This document shows, in pieces, positions 24,842 through 33,503 of a DNA stretch of 64,000 bases. The stretch spans positions 35,771 to 99,770 of the forward strand of contig JAGXRP010000057.1 in assembly GCA_018335795.1 (NCBI GenBank), written 5' to 3'. Source of the stretch: Desulfobulbaceae bacterium (GTDB lineage Bacteria > Bacteroidota > Ignavibacteria > Kapaibacteriales > UBA2268). The notes beneath the pieces are model-generated. The model saw only the letters and a list, made by a program, of their open reading frames with translations. It ran no database searches and had not been told where the DNA came from. The translations under genes and the position numbers were made by a program. The stretch's first letter is position 1. The number at the start of each line of letters is the position of its first letter.

Positions 24842-25798
24842 TTAATAATTAAGTACTTCAATGAGTACTTTTCCTTTTCGTATATTAATTGAATCTGCTG
24901 CTGCACGACTCAAGTCAATTATTGCATTGTTTTTGAACGGTCCACGGTCGTTGATTCTGACTTCGACTGACTTTCCATTTCTGATGTTTGTGACTCTAAC
25001 TCTTGTTCCAAATTCGAGTTCTTTGTGGGCTGCTGTGAAAGCTTCCGGTCTATATATTTCTCCATTAGCTGTCCGGCGACCGTCAAAATAATCGGAATAA
25101 TAGGTCGCAATGCCTTCCATAGTTTCAAGAATCTCATCTTTAGTCTCCGCTTCTATAAATTCATAATAACTTGCAACATCAGTTATATGCGTTGTGCCAT
25201 CGGCAATCATGCCTCTAAGCGTAATTTCCCTCATTTTTACTGCATCATTCACGTTCCCCCCGATAATAATGCCTTCTTGTGCTAAAGTGTCCCATGAAAC
25301 AAACGTGTCAACATGTGCTCCGCCCGGTCTTCGCTTTACTCTCCAATCTCCGGGCTTAGGGATATAATTGCCATAAATTACGTCGCTTAAAGCATAAGTA
25401 CGCCCAATTACTGCATAATCTCTTGCACGTGCGGACATAATGATTGGATATGCTTTGCCCTCTTTTGATTTTATCCCCCCAAAAATTCCACACCATGGCA
25501 CAGGATATAAGAAGCCAAAATACTTACGCCAAATGTCAATACTGTCGCCACGATTTGAGCCTTTCGGTTGTTCAACAACATGAAGGCATTCAAGCATGAG
25601 ATGAACATGAAGTGGTATTTCACTCCTCAGATTCTCCGATGCTTGGTTCTGTTCTTGTTTCTGCTTGTCTTTCAGTAGCAGTTGGTTGGCGATACTCTTC
25701 GCTCTGACTTCTGTCAGAGATAAGGGAATTTCCGACCTGAATGCCAGTGCTAATAATGACAACAAGAGCAAGAATAAATATAGCGGAAGCAATCGCAT
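24842..25798 (-). CDS. Putative endolysin: CHAP-like amidase domain plus RlpA-like domain, with signal peptide
   Basis: 318 aa. Residues 1-20 form a signal peptide (LLPLYLFLLLLSLLALA). The middle part (YFGFLYPVPWCGIFGGIKS, GGAHVDTFVSWD) has the Cys and His expected of a CHAP-type peptidase. The C-terminal ~90 residues are a double-psi beta-barrel of RlpA type (GIATYYSDYFDGRRTANGEIY, FGTRVRVTNIRNGKSVEVRI, NDRGPF, IDLSRAAADSI). The start at 25798 has AAGGA 9 nt upstream and lies 179 nt inside the previous gene in another frame; without it the protein would lose its export signal. Confidence 0.7.
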   Translation of the reverse strand: MRLLPLYLFLLLLSLLALAFRSEIPLSLTEVRAKSIANQLLLKDKQKQEQNQASENLRSEIPLHVHLMLECLHVVEQPKGSNRGDSIDIWRKYFGFLYPVPWCGIFGGIKSKEGKAYPIIMSARARDYAVIGRTYALSDVIYGNYIPKPGDWRVKRRPGGAHVDTFVSWDTLAQEGIIIGGNVNDAVKMREITLRGMIADGTTHITDVASYYEFIEAETKDEILETMEGIATYYSDYFDGRRTANGEIYRPEAFTAAHKELEFGTRVRVTNIRNGKSVEVRINDRGPFKNNAIIDLSRAAADSINIRKGKVLIEVLNY

Positions 25799-26240
25799 TT
25801 TGTGCTATCCTTTTAATTGTGTTTCCGGGTAATACAAATTCATCGTAAGCTAAAACCAGAGCCAACATCCCAAATGAGAAGAACACTCCAATTGCGACCG
25901 CGAATAGTGGCAGAAAGTAGAGCCAAAACGTTAAAGATAATGCTCCTGTTACGGCTAATCCACCTATAACAAAGATGTTTCTTCGTGTGTTGAACTTTTT
26001 ATCAGCTTCGCTTAGTTCTTCTGATGCCTCAAACGGTTGTTCGATTGCAATTTGAACATCTTTACGAACCGATTTAACTTCGTCAATTAACAAATCCATC
26101 TCGTTTGAAATAGCAACTATTTCATCCATAAGTATTTGGTTTGGGTCTGCTTCGGTTTTAACTTCTTTGGGTCTAATATGCTCTAAGATTTCGGCAATAT
26201 TTTCTTCAAGACCTGTTAGTCTTTCATCAATCGTAGTCAT
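25620..26240 (-). CDS. Coiled-coil membrane protein (three TM), lysis-block candidate
   Basis: 206 aa. N-terminal coiled coil (ERLTGLEENIAEILEHI, EIVAISNEMDLLIDEVK) then three hydrophobic segments (NIFVIGGLAVTGALSLTFWLY, FLPLFAVAIGVFFSFGMLALVL, IASAIFILALVVIISTGIQV) and a polar tail. The final 179 nt also encode, in another frame, the signal peptide and linker of the endolysin. Could be a holin partner or an inner-membrane regulator. Confidence 0.55.
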   Translation of the reverse strand: MTTIDERLTGLEENIAEILEHIRPKEVKTEADPNQILMDEIVAISNEMDLLIDEVKSVRKDVQIAIEQPFEASEELSEADKKFNTRRNIFVIGGLAVTGALSLTFWLYFLPLFAVAIGVFFSFGMLALVLAYDEFVLPGNTIKRIAQNAIASAIFILALVVIISTGIQVGNSLISDRSQSEEYRQPTATERQAETRTEPSIGESEE

Positions 26241-26241
26241 G

Positions 26242-26490
26242 TTAGCCTCTCAGTATTTTAAAGAACGCATCGCCAAACCGCAAACTAAGTTCATCAGCTT
26301 GGTCATCTGTGATGTTTTTAGCTTCTTCTTTAGCCGCTATGGTCAACAAGCGTATTTCTTTGCTTAATACCAACAGGTCAACTTTGCCGGCAACCTCAAG
26401 TTCTTGCAAATCAGCATATGATAACAAGGAATTGATTTTTGTTAGCAACTTGCCTATGTTATCCGTTTTCTTTTCTATATTCTCTGCCAT
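26242..26490 (-). CDS. Small helical protein of the late operon
   Basis: 82 aa, helical and soluble (NIGKLLTKINSLLSYADLQELE, ITDDQADELSLRFGDAFFKIL). Its start overlaps the previous gene by 32 nt and its stop is coupled (TAACATG) to the next. Not recognised. Confidence 0.55.
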   Translation of the reverse strand: MAENIEKKTDNIGKLLTKINSLLSYADLQELEVAGKVDLLVLSKEIRLLTIAAKEEAKNITDDQADELSLRFGDAFFKILRG

Positions 26491-26761
26491 ATTTCGCCCT
26501 ATACTCTATTGATTTAATTCTATCTTTTGAATCGTTAATTTCTTTTGAGTGGTCATTATATTTATTCCACAGTAACTCGAATTGCTTTGTCCAATTGTCA
26601 TTCTTTTCGCTTTGTTTGTCCATAAAAGAAACAAGGCTTTGAACAATGATTTTAAGCTCTTTAACTGCATTCGCTGCTGACTTTAAAATAAAGCCGAAAA
26701 GCAGAAGGAAAACCGCTAAAATAAATTCGAGTATTATTCCAAGTATCAGCCAATTGTCCAT
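26459..26761 (-). CDS. One-TM protein with coiled-coil tail
   Basis: About 100 aa from ATG 26761, chosen because it directly follows the upstream stop as TAACATG. N-terminal TM (WLILGIILEFILAVFLLLFGFI) then charged helices (IIVQSLVSFMDKQSEKNDNW). Small N-anchored coiled proteins next to lysis genes are often spanin- or holin-related; unassigned. Confidence 0.55.
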   Translation of the reverse strand: MDNWLILGIILEFILAVFLLLFGFILKSAANAVKELKIIVQSLVSFMDKQSEKNDNWTKQFELLWNKYNDHSKEINDSKDRIKSIEYRAKYGREYRKENG

Positions 26762-26762
26762 G

Positions 26763-27200
26763 TTAGTGTCCGTCGAAATATATTCCATTGTAATTAATTA
26801 TCATCCCCATAAGGACTGTTCCATCCTTAACCGATGGGAGCGGGTCAGTTGATGCCCATTCAATAGATTCAATAATCCCTGATTCTAATTCCGGATAAAA
26901 GACAGTTAATTCTTTTCTGATTTTTTGAGCTAAAACCTTTGCACCATATCGAGGATGTCTTTCCGATATACTGTATATAGTGAATCCAATTGCAATTGTG
27001 TTGCTATGTGAATTGATATCTTTACGTCCGCCACGACTGCCGTTGTCATAAATGAATATGTCAGCATGGGGATGTGTTAAATAATTCTCTTCCGATTCGT
27101 TTTCATTATACATTTCCGGCATTTCTTGAACACATGCATCATCAGGACTAATCTTAGTCTTGAGATATTCAACAACTGCATCTACAATTTCCAATTCCAT
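26763..27200 (-). CDS. Mu gp37-like protein
   Basis: 145 aa. Follows the gp36-like gene with TAATG overlap, as gp37 follows gp36 in Mu-like phages. VAQKIRKELT-like segment and IESIEWASTDPLPSVKDGTVLMGMIINYNG are consistent with the tail-completion/terminator-like fold of that family. The assignment leans on gene order. Confidence 0.6.
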   Translation of the reverse strand: MELEIVDAVVEYLKTKISPDDACVQEMPEMYNENESEENYLTHPHADIFIYDNGSRGGRKDINSHSNTIAIGFTIYSISERHPRYGAKVLAQKIRKELTVFYPELESGIIESIEWASTDPLPSVKDGTVLMGMIINYNGIYFDGH

Positions 27201-27631
27201 TACGGCATCTCACTATAAAAGTCACTTGTAAACTTTTGTTTAGGCACGGAAACTGCCATTGATACTCTATGATTGACAGGTTTTTCAACTACTGAAATTA
27301 ATATTACGCCTCTTTGAATCAAGTGCAATCTTTCCAGAGCTTTTGTTTTTCGCTCTTTAATCAATTCAGGAGCTGATTTACCACGTCTTTCATATAAATC
27401 AATAACAGCAAGTTCGATGTTTAGGTCTTTCAATATGCGTTCATCGGGATGTTCTTCAACCGGCACTTCGTAGCGACCTCTCAAATAGCCGTCAATGAGT
27501 GATGCAGATTTTTCAATACACTTCAAAACAACAGCTTCATCAACTCTTGAAGCATCGGCATCATTTGATAGCATTTTTGTCTTAGTTTCTGACAGATTTT
27601 CTACTATATCGGCAACATCGCAATAACTCAT
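27200..27631 (-). CDS. DUF1320 / Mu gp36-like head-tail protein
   Basis: 143 aa. SYCDVADIVENL start, ASLIDGYLRGRYEVPVEEHPDERILKDLNIELAVIDLYERRG and RLHLIQRGVILI match the DUF1320 pattern (short N-terminal helix, then SxxIDxYLxxRYxxP). Such proteins follow the capsid gene in Mu-like phages and probably sit in the head-tail connector. 103 bp separate it from the capsid gene's stop. Confidence 0.82.
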   Translation of the reverse strand: MSYCDVADIVENLSETKTKMLSNDADASRVDEAVVLKCIEKSASLIDGYLRGRYEVPVEEHPDERILKDLNIELAVIDLYERRGKSAPELIKERKTKALERLHLIQRGVILISVVEKPVNHRVSMAVSVPKQKFTSDFYSEMP

Positions 27632-27733
27632 ATTCGTTTTTTTCGCTCAATTTTTAGGTTAAAAATAAAACTTGGCATGGGTGCATAGGGTACGAGTAGC
27701 TTCTTAATACACAAATACACCCATAACCAAATA

Positions 27734-28783
27734 CTAATCACCAACAACTTTACAGGAGATAAAGGAATCGGCATCATGAATTGCAGGTAATGACTTTTGT
27801 TCCAAAGTCCACGACATAGCTTTTTTGTTCTTTTCTTCAACATCCAAGTGAAACTCGGAAATGATAGTTTGAAGTTTCTTATTAACAAGATTATACACCG
27901 GACCATAATGCACACGATTGTTGCTATTCTTACGGAAAGTAACAATAGCTCTATCCACAGGGATTAACTCAGTTGATGTGTCATTGTCGTCTTTGAATTG
28001 TTGGTTGTATTCGTAGAAGTCAATACCCATGATTTTACCAAGATAATTAGCCGCTCCAGATTGAGTTGCGTTTAAATCCAAAGTACCGATTTTATAGTTG
28101 TTTGTATCGAGTGCTTTTTTAACGACCTCATTTGACACAAACGCATCAGAAGCATCAGTACCTAAAATTACAATGTCAGGGGATTGACCACAACGGCGTA
28201 ATATGTCACGTTTCCATGCACGGATGTTAGTCAAAATATCACCTGTTTCATCATCCCAATAGTTACCAGCACCCAAATCAGTCAAATGAACATTATTTTC
28301 AAACAAGTAATCAATGTTGAACGAGATGTTGGTTTGTGCTACCGCAACTTCACCTGTTGAAATAGCTTTACAAGCCATCCATTCGCGTCTAAGCATCGCC
28401 CTTGATTTGAGATATTCTAAATGCCTTACAACAAACTTATTAGCTTCCTCAGCTTTACGTCCCGGATTTTGGTCATATATCTGACCAAAAGCGTTGTAAT
28501 CTGCAAGTTCTTGAGCCGTGAAGATGTATTCTTCATAGGTTCGTGGAAGTGAAACTGTTTGATACACACGATTGTCTTTTTGTAGCAATCTCGGACCCTC
28601 ATGTTGGTTCACGAACTTTGCTAATTTATCACTATGTGAAATTACTTCAAGGTCAATTTTATCAGCCGCATGTCCCTCAGGTTTACTGAAAAGCATATCC
28701 AAGACAAACGGGTCAAATACTTTAGTTTTATTGACTGCTGCGGTCATTGAACGCGAGTCAAACATATCAAGCATAATAGACAT
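27734..28783 (-). CDS. Major capsid protein (lambda gpE family)
   Basis: 349 aa. FDPFVLDMLFSKPEGHAADKIDLEVI, LAKFVNQHEGP, TVSLPRTYEEYIFTAQELADYN and CGQSPDIVILGTDASDAFVS are characteristic of the gpE capsid family with HK97 fold. It lies after a decoration protein and a protease, the usual order. Starts three bases after the decoration stop. Confidence 0.9.
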   Translation of the reverse strand: MSIMLDMFDSRSMTAAVNKTKVFDPFVLDMLFSKPEGHAADKIDLEVISHSDKLAKFVNQHEGPRLLQKDNRVYQTVSLPRTYEEYIFTAQELADYNAFGQIYDQNPGRKAEEANKFVVRHLEYLKSRAMLRREWMACKAISTGEVAVAQTNISFNIDYLFENNVHLTDLGAGNYWDDETGDILTNIRAWKRDILRRCGQSPDIVILGTDASDAFVSNEVVKKALDTNNYKIGTLDLNATQSGAANYLGKIMGIDFYEYNQQFKDDNDTSTELIPVDRAIVTFRKNSNNRVHYGPVYNLVNKKLQTIISEFHLDVEEKNKKAMSWTLEQKSLPAIHDADSFISCKVVGD

Positions 28784-28785
28784 AA

Positions 28786-29457
28786 TTAATCAGTCTCCTT
28801 TTTTATTACAATAGAACCGTTATTATAAACACCTGCCGTAATGGTAACTCCAGCGGCTGCGGTGAGTGTAGATAAGTTATATTCGCCGTCAACGTAACAG
28901 AAACCACCCTCGTCACCATCGGTTGCGTCTACGGCACAGCCAAGAATACCAACAAGGTTTTGAACACCATTAGTTGCTGCAGGATTCCAGAGGTAATATT
29001 TGTTATTACCTGCTAAATAAGCAACGGTGATGTTGAAACTGTCGCCTGCAACGAAGTCAGTTGCTCCATCAGCAATTGTGAACTTCACAACACCATCAAA
29101 AGCAGTTCCCACAACACCCGAACCTATGACAATACCGTCAGGGTCTTCAACAACAAATGAGCCTAAGTTAGTTGCGGTTTCGACAAACAATACTTTGTAA
29201 ACTCCGGCTTTTACACCTACTGCATGAGCAGGGTCAGCGAGTGTAAGAACACCATTGCCGGTATTACCTGCACCTGCTTCAGCGGTTACTTCGTCGAATG
29301 CGCCGATTGTTTGTTTACCGAGCATGGCGCCACGTGCAAGGTTTTGACCTGATGCGATTATAATATCGCCAATTTCTTTAGTTGGATTGATGCCCGCAAA
29401 AATATCTTTTTTGTGAGTTTGAGTCCCTAAAGTATTTATTCCTAAATCTAAAGCCAT
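28786..29457 (-). CDS. Head decoration protein (lambda gpD-like)
   Basis: 223 aa. An N-terminal INPTKEIGDIIIASGQNLARGAMLGK and a C-terminal LVGILGCAVDATDGDEGGFCYVDGEYN have the form of head decoration protein D. A middle insertion (VLTLADPAHAVGVKAGVYKVLF, VAGDSFNITVA) resembles a repeated decoration domain, making it longer than gpD. Located between protease and capsid genes. Confidence 0.85.
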   Translation of the reverse strand: MALDLGINTLGTQTHKKDIFAGINPTKEIGDIIIASGQNLARGAMLGKQTIGAFDEVTAEAGAGNTGNGVLTLADPAHAVGVKAGVYKVLFVETATNLGSFVVEDPDGIVIGSGVVGTAFDGVVKFTIADGATDFVAGDSFNITVAYLAGNNKYYLWNPAATNGVQNLVGILGCAVDATDGDEGGFCYVDGEYNLSTLTAAAGVTITAGVYNNGSIVIKKETD

Positions 29458-29458
29458 C

Positions 29459-30550
29459 TTATTTCACTCCTTGAGCTGTTGCTACTGCATTTTCAATTTC
29501 ATCGTTGTGATTACCTGTATTGTCAGTACCACTATTGCCAAATTCATTGAATTCAACAATCTTAGGTAGGTTTCTCATAAAGTCCTTGACCAATTCGTTT
29601 GCAGGTTTCTTTTTGTCTTCTTCACTAAAATTTAAGTCAAGTGGGAAGTCTTGATAGTCGCCCGGATTGTCAATTCTATAAGCCATTTCAAGCACAGGGA
29701 AAGCCTTAGTTTTGGCAATACCTGCAAGTGGTGTTTCATTCGCAATGAAATCAGCGATTTCATGAGAGCGGTTTTTCAATTCGAGTTCAGTTTGTCGCCT
29801 TAGCATTCCTTTGTATTCATCAGATTGAGCAAAGGCAGATTCTTTAGGTTTTTCAGTTGTTTTTGGCTTAAATGCGCCAAACACTTCTGAGAAAGTTGCG
29901 AATGCCTTAGCGTATGTATCATCTGAGACTTGACCTTTCAGCTTTGCGAAATACGAATCTTTCAATTCATTAAAATCCATTTCATAATCTCCATGTTGAT
30001 TAAAGTTATTTTCTTGTTTTGTTGGTGCAGGTGCAGGTGCAGGTGGTTGATTCTCATTCGGAGTAACCACAACCGTTTTGGGTTCATGTTCTGGCTCTGG
30101 TTCAACAATTAAAAAAGCAATATCACTTAGCTCAACATCTTCTTCATTAAAGAAAATGCCTTCGTATTCTGCCAATTCAACACTACCCAAACCTTTGATA
30201 GCAGGCGGTACGGCTCCCAAGAACCCTACATGACGGAGCAAATTATTTGGATAAAGCCTAACAGAAACTTTCTTATAAGCTCCGCTTTTTACTTCATCTA
30301 CAAATGATTTTTGCATATCACGAAGTTTAGCCCAAAGTTGACCACCTTCGTATTTAAGCGAATCCACCCAACCGAGTGCAGGGTCATCATTTTTGGGATG
30401 TCCTTTGACGGCAGGAGCATCATGTTTTTCGGCTGGGGGTTGTTCGTTGTACATCTTCACCATATTACGCACATCGTCATCAGACCAAGTCCGAGTATTG
30501 CCTGCGGCGTCGGTATGAGTACCGGGTTTGAAAATTGGTATCCAACTCAT
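29459..30550 (-). CDS. Phage head maturation protease/scaffold (Mu gpI-like)
   Basis: About 363 aa from ATG 30550; a TTG 57 nt upstream is less likely. WIPIFKPGTHTDAAGNTRTW, DAPAVKGHPKNDDPALGWVD and VSVRLYPNNLLRHVGFLGAVPPAIKGL match the Mu I serine protease, and the C-terminal half (after the Pro-rich linker QPPAPAPAPT) resembles the Z-type scaffold domain. First gene of the leftward late operon that runs unbroken to 10078. Confidence 0.88.
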   Translation of the reverse strand: MSWIPIFKPGTHTDAAGNTRTWSDDDVRNMVKMYNEQPPAEKHDAPAVKGHPKNDDPALGWVDSLKYEGGQLWAKLRDMQKSFVDEVKSGAYKKVSVRLYPNNLLRHVGFLGAVPPAIKGLGSVELAEYEGIFFNEEDVELSDIAFLIVEPEPEHEPKTVVVTPNENQPPAPAPAPTKQENNFNQHGDYEMDFNELKDSYFAKLKGQVSDDTYAKAFATFSEVFGAFKPKTTEKPKESAFAQSDEYKGMLRRQTELELKNRSHEIADFIANETPLAGIAKTKAFPVLEMAYRIDNPGDYQDFPLDLNFSEEDKKKPANELVKDFMRNLPKIVEFNEFGNSGTDNTGNHNDEIENAVATAQGVK

Positions 30551-30720
30551 AATATTGTCCAAATTATAATTTACATTCACTACGAATGTAGGGGATGCAA
30601 ACGGCAATATTCAAAGCGTGAAACTAAGTTGTGATTAGTGTTTTACGCAGAAATCCACGCATTTAATTGTGAGTTTAATTTGCATTACTTTTCAGTATTT
30701 ACAACTATTGGAGAGTAGGA

Positions 30721-31068
30721 ATGGGATTACAACTTATATACTTAGACCCGCATGAACTGATTGATTACGAGAATAACGCAAAAATTCATACTGATGAAGA
30801 AATAATCACCTTAGCAAATATAATCAAAGAATTTGGATTTCATGTACCGGTGGTGGTTGATGAAAATAAAATTTTAATAAAAGGGCATAAGCGTAAGCTT
30901 GCTTCAATCTACTTAGAGAAGCCTTTAATACCTGTCATTGTTAGAGATGATTTAACTGAAGAACAGAAAAGAGCGGCTCGAATAGCAGATAACAAAGCAG
31001 GCGAATCTGATTGGGATATGGAGAAGTTGAAAGCTGAATTGTTGGGATTAAGATACTTCTTTTTGTAG
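30721..31068 (+). CDS. ParB-like nuclease-domain protein, probably truncated
   Basis: 115 aa. LIYLDPHELIDYENNAKIHTDEE, GFHVPVVVDENKILIKGHKR, RAARIADNKAGESDWD match the ParB N-terminal (ParB/Srx) domain. In phages this domain usually continues into a DNA methyltransferase; here it ends shortly after the conserved IADNKAGE stretch with LLGLRYFFL, so the partner domain has been lost. GGAGAGTAGG precedes the ATG. It lies between the two divergent arms of head genes. Confidence 0.75.
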   Translation: MGLQLIYLDPHELIDYENNAKIHTDEEIITLANIIKEFGFHVPVVVDENKILIKGHKRKLASIYLEKPLIPVIVRDDLTEEQKRAARIADNKAGESDWDMEKLKAELLGLRYFFL

Positions 31069-31207
31069 GCGTGAAGTGCTTGTCGAGTTATGAAAACATT
31101 CCTCGACTCCAATTCTTTCCTAATTTGACTTTGTGTGTACATAATCCGTATTCGTGTTCTTTGTTTAAATACGAAATTAACTGTTTTAACTGATTTAATC
31201 AATCATT

Positions 31208-31423
31208 TTACTCATTTTCTGCTTGAATTTTTGGTTTTGGGGGATATTTTAACCTAATTTCATCATAATTTTCGATGAATTTGATAGCATCAACCACAGT
31301 TTCATCCGGTAGCGTGACCTCGAAATGTTCTTTGTTGTGATGATTAGTTAAGTACTTGTAAACTTTACTGATTGTACCTTGAAAGTACTCATGTGTTATA
31401 GTGCTTTTTGCTTTGAATATCAT
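31208..31423 (-). CDS. Small hypothetical protein under operator control
   Basis: 71 aa: FKAKSTITHEYFQGTISKVYKYL, HFEVTLPDETVVDAIKFIENY. Not recognised. It has a well-defined leftward promoter whose spacer contains one of the shared operators, divergent from the terminase genes, so it is probably controlled by the phage repressor or another phage regulator. Confidence 0.55.
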   Translation of the reverse strand: MIFKAKSTITHEYFQGTISKVYKYLTNHHNKEHFEVTLPDETVVDAIKFIENYDEIRLKYPPKPKIQAENE

Positions 31424-31450
31424 TTTTTTGCCTTAGTGATTTACTTGTTA

Positions 31451-31481
31451 CAAATATACGATTCTTTTTTACAACTGTCAA
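31451..31481 (-). promoter_or_regulatory. Leftward Bacteroidetes-type promoter with operator in its spacer
   Basis: On the minus strand TTG (31481-31479), a 20-bp spacer and TATATTTG (31458-31451). The start site would be near 31444, 20 bp before the ATG at 31423. Operator site 31468-31482 overlaps the -33 element. Confidence 0.7.
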
Positions 31482-31505
31482 ACGGATAATATGACAACTG
31501 TCAAA
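31467..31505. promoter_or_regulatory. Two tandem operators, 23 bp apart
   Basis: Site 1 TTTACA-AC-TGTCAAA (31468-31482) and site 2 ATGACA-AC-TGTCAAA (31491-31505). They are imperfect palindromes of TTTGACA-N2-TGTCAAA. The same motif occurs in tandem at 42008-42070 and singly at 45303-45317. Confidence 0.7.
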
Positions 31506-31540
31506 CATAATTTATTAATAAAATGCCGTAAGTGTTAAAT

Positions 31541-32029
31541 ATGTCAACTGATAAGCTAAAGCAAATATTTCTCGAACTATTTCCTAAGAATGCGTTAAAT
31601 GTCGCTGTTACATGCCGAAAGGCAGGCATCAGCAGAACCATTTACTACATTTGGATGAAAGATGACAAAGAGTTTGCCGAAAAGATTGAAGAAATAAAGG
31701 AAAGTTTGATAGATTTAGGTGAAAGTACTCTGATTAAGCTGTTTACAGGTATCAAGACAACACAAACTAAGACCAGAGAAGTAATAACACCACAAGGAAA
31801 GAAAGTAAAGCTATTAGAAGTAACAGAGATTGAACATAAACCTGACCTTAGAGCTTTAATGGAGTTTCTAAGGGCTAAGGCGAAAGATAGGGGTTATGGT
31901 GGAGCAATTATTGATGAAGGCAATAAAGTACAGCTGACGGAAGAAGAAATGCAAAGATTGATGAAGTTAAATATCAACGAGTTGATGATATTGGCTAAGC
32001 TAACGGAGCGTGTGAATGTTGCATCTTGA
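31541..32029 (+). CDS. Terminase small subunit-like protein
   Basis: About 162 aa. N-terminal helix-turn-helix (ALNVAVTCRKAGISRTIYYIWMKDDKEFAEKI), helical middle, and a VQLTEEEMQRLMKLNINELM end. HTH plus place directly before the large terminase identify it as the DNA-recognition subunit. It overlaps the large subunit by 14 nt. ATG 31541 is used; a GTG 9 nt earlier is possible. Confidence 0.75.
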   Translation: MSTDKLKQIFLELFPKNALNVAVTCRKAGISRTIYYIWMKDDKEFAEKIEEIKESLIDLGESTLIKLFTGIKTTQTKTREVITPQGKKVKLLEVTEIEHKPDLRALMEFLRAKAKDRGYGGAIIDEGNKVQLTEEEMQRLMKLNINELMILAKLTERVNVAS

Positions 32030-33503
32030 TAAAATAATGCAAATATCTGATTTTTCAATCAAGCTGTTAGCTGAAATGTTCAAAGATGACTTTTACAGCT
32101 TTTTGCGTTATTATTGGGATTCAATCGAAGATGCCCCGCTTGTTGACAATTGGCATATCAAATACCTTTGTGATGAAGTTCAAACGGCTGTTAAGCGAGT
32201 TGCTGAGGGCAAACCTAAGTTGTATGACTTGTGTATTAACGTGCCTCCCGGTTCGACGAAAAGCCGTATATTCTCAATATTTTTACCTGCATGGATATGG
32301 ATATTACGCGAATCATTGAGAGTGTTATCTGCAAGTTATTCAGCTAATTTAGCAACTGAATTCGCTTTAAAATCTCGCGATATTATTCGTAGCGATTCAT
32401 TTAAAACGATGTTTCCAAGTATAGTATTACGAGCGGACAGAGACACTAAAAGCGAATATGAAAACACACTTCGTGGAGTTCGGACGGCGACAGGTATATT
32501 TGGCACAATCACAGGTAAACACGCTGATATTATCATAGCAGATGATATAATTAGTGCTGAGGAAGTTCATTCAACTGCTAAGCGTAATAAAGCTAATCGA
32601 GTTTTAACTAATACTCTATCAAGGCGTAAACGAGATAATAACATCACCTTGACAATCCTTGTAATGCAACGCTTACATGCCGATGACCCAACTGCTCAAA
32701 TGCTTAAGAAGTCAAATGTTAAACATATATGCTTGCCCGGAGAGCTAACCGAAGATGTAAAACCTGCTGAATTGAGAAGCCATTATGTTGACGGTCTGTT
32801 TGACCCTGTAAGAATGAATCGAAGTGCGCTGAGTGATATTAGGGATGAAATGGGAAGCTACGGATATTCGGCACAAATAAGGCAAAATCCTGTTGACCCG
32901 GAAAGCATGATATTCAATCCTGCATGGTGGCAATATTACAAAGTGGCTCCACCGCTTGACTTAGTAATCCAAGTTTGGGATACTGCATACGAAGAAGGCG
33001 AAAATAATGCTTATTCGGTGTGCTTGACAGTCGGAGTGAATAACAAAGGATATTTCATTTTGAATCGGTTCAAAAAACGGCTGTTATATCCTGATTTGTT
33101 GAAAGAGGCAAAAGTGCAGTATGTAACGTATGACCCTGATTATATCGCCATTGAAAAAGCGGCGAGTGGGCGGAGTTTAATACAAAGTTTGAAGCGTGAA
33201 ACAAAGCTCCCAATAAAAGAAGTTGCAACTATGGATAAAGTAGTTCGGGCACATCAACAATCGCCTAAAGTGGAGCGAGGATTAGTATTTTTACCTGAAG
33301 GTGCTGATTGGTTAGATGATTTTATTTCAGAACATTCAGAGTTTCCGGGTAGCAAGTTTAAAGACCAAGTTGATACGCTAACAATTTCACTACAAAGGCT
33401 TGAACCTCATTTCAGAGCTTTACAGGCGAATACTAATAAGGTTTCCAATAGACAATTAACAAATTATAGACAAGAAGAATCAATTTATCAAGGGCAATTA
33501 TAA
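32016..33503 (+). CDS. Terminase large subunit
   Basis: 495 aa DNA-packaging motor. Walker A-like VPPGSTKSR (residues 76-84) and Walker B DIIIADD (171-177), then the RNase H-like nuclease domain with VWDTAYEEGENNAYSV, VTYDPDYIAIEKAASG and DQVDTL acidic residues. GGAG lies 7 nt before ATG 32016. The following portal gene starts in its stop codon (TAATG). Confidence 0.93.
   Translation: MLHLDKIMQISDFSIKLLAEMFKDDFYSFLRYYWDSIEDAPLVDNWHIKYLCDEVQTAVKRVAEGKPKLYDLCINVPPGSTKSRIFSIFLPAWIWILRESLRVLSASYSANLATEFALKSRDIIRSDSFKTMFPSIVLRADRDTKSEYENTLRGVRTATGIFGTITGKHADIIIADDIISAEEVHSTAKRNKANRVLTNTLSRRKRDNNITLTILVMQRLHADDPTAQMLKKSNVKHICLPGELTEDVKPAELRSHYVDGLFDPVRMNRSALSDIRDEMGSYGYSAQIRQNPVDPESMIFNPAWWQYYKVAPPLDLVIQVWDTAYEEGENNAYSVCLTVGVNNKGYFILNRFKKRLLYPDLLKEAKVQYVTYDPDYIAIEKAASGRSLIQSLKRETKLPIKEVATMDKVVRAHQQSPKVERGLVFLPEGADWLDDFISEHSEFPGSKFKDQVDTLTISLQRLEPHFRALQANTNKVSNRQLTNYRQEESIYQGQL

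Noticed and set aside
27628-27945. 105-codon leftward frame between capsid and gp36-like genes
   Set aside because: Two thirds overlap the capsid gene in another frame and the protein is a low-complexity hydrophobic/basic translation with no ribosome site.
10078-30550. Contractile-tail (Mu-like) sheath gene
   Set aside because: No protein of suitable size or sheath-like sequence among the late genes; frameshift chaperone favours a siphovirus-type tail.
30909-31139. Leftward frame opposite the ParB-like gene
   Set aside because: The first 40 residues look protein-like, but the rest is antisense to the conserved ParB motif; best taken as a shadow.
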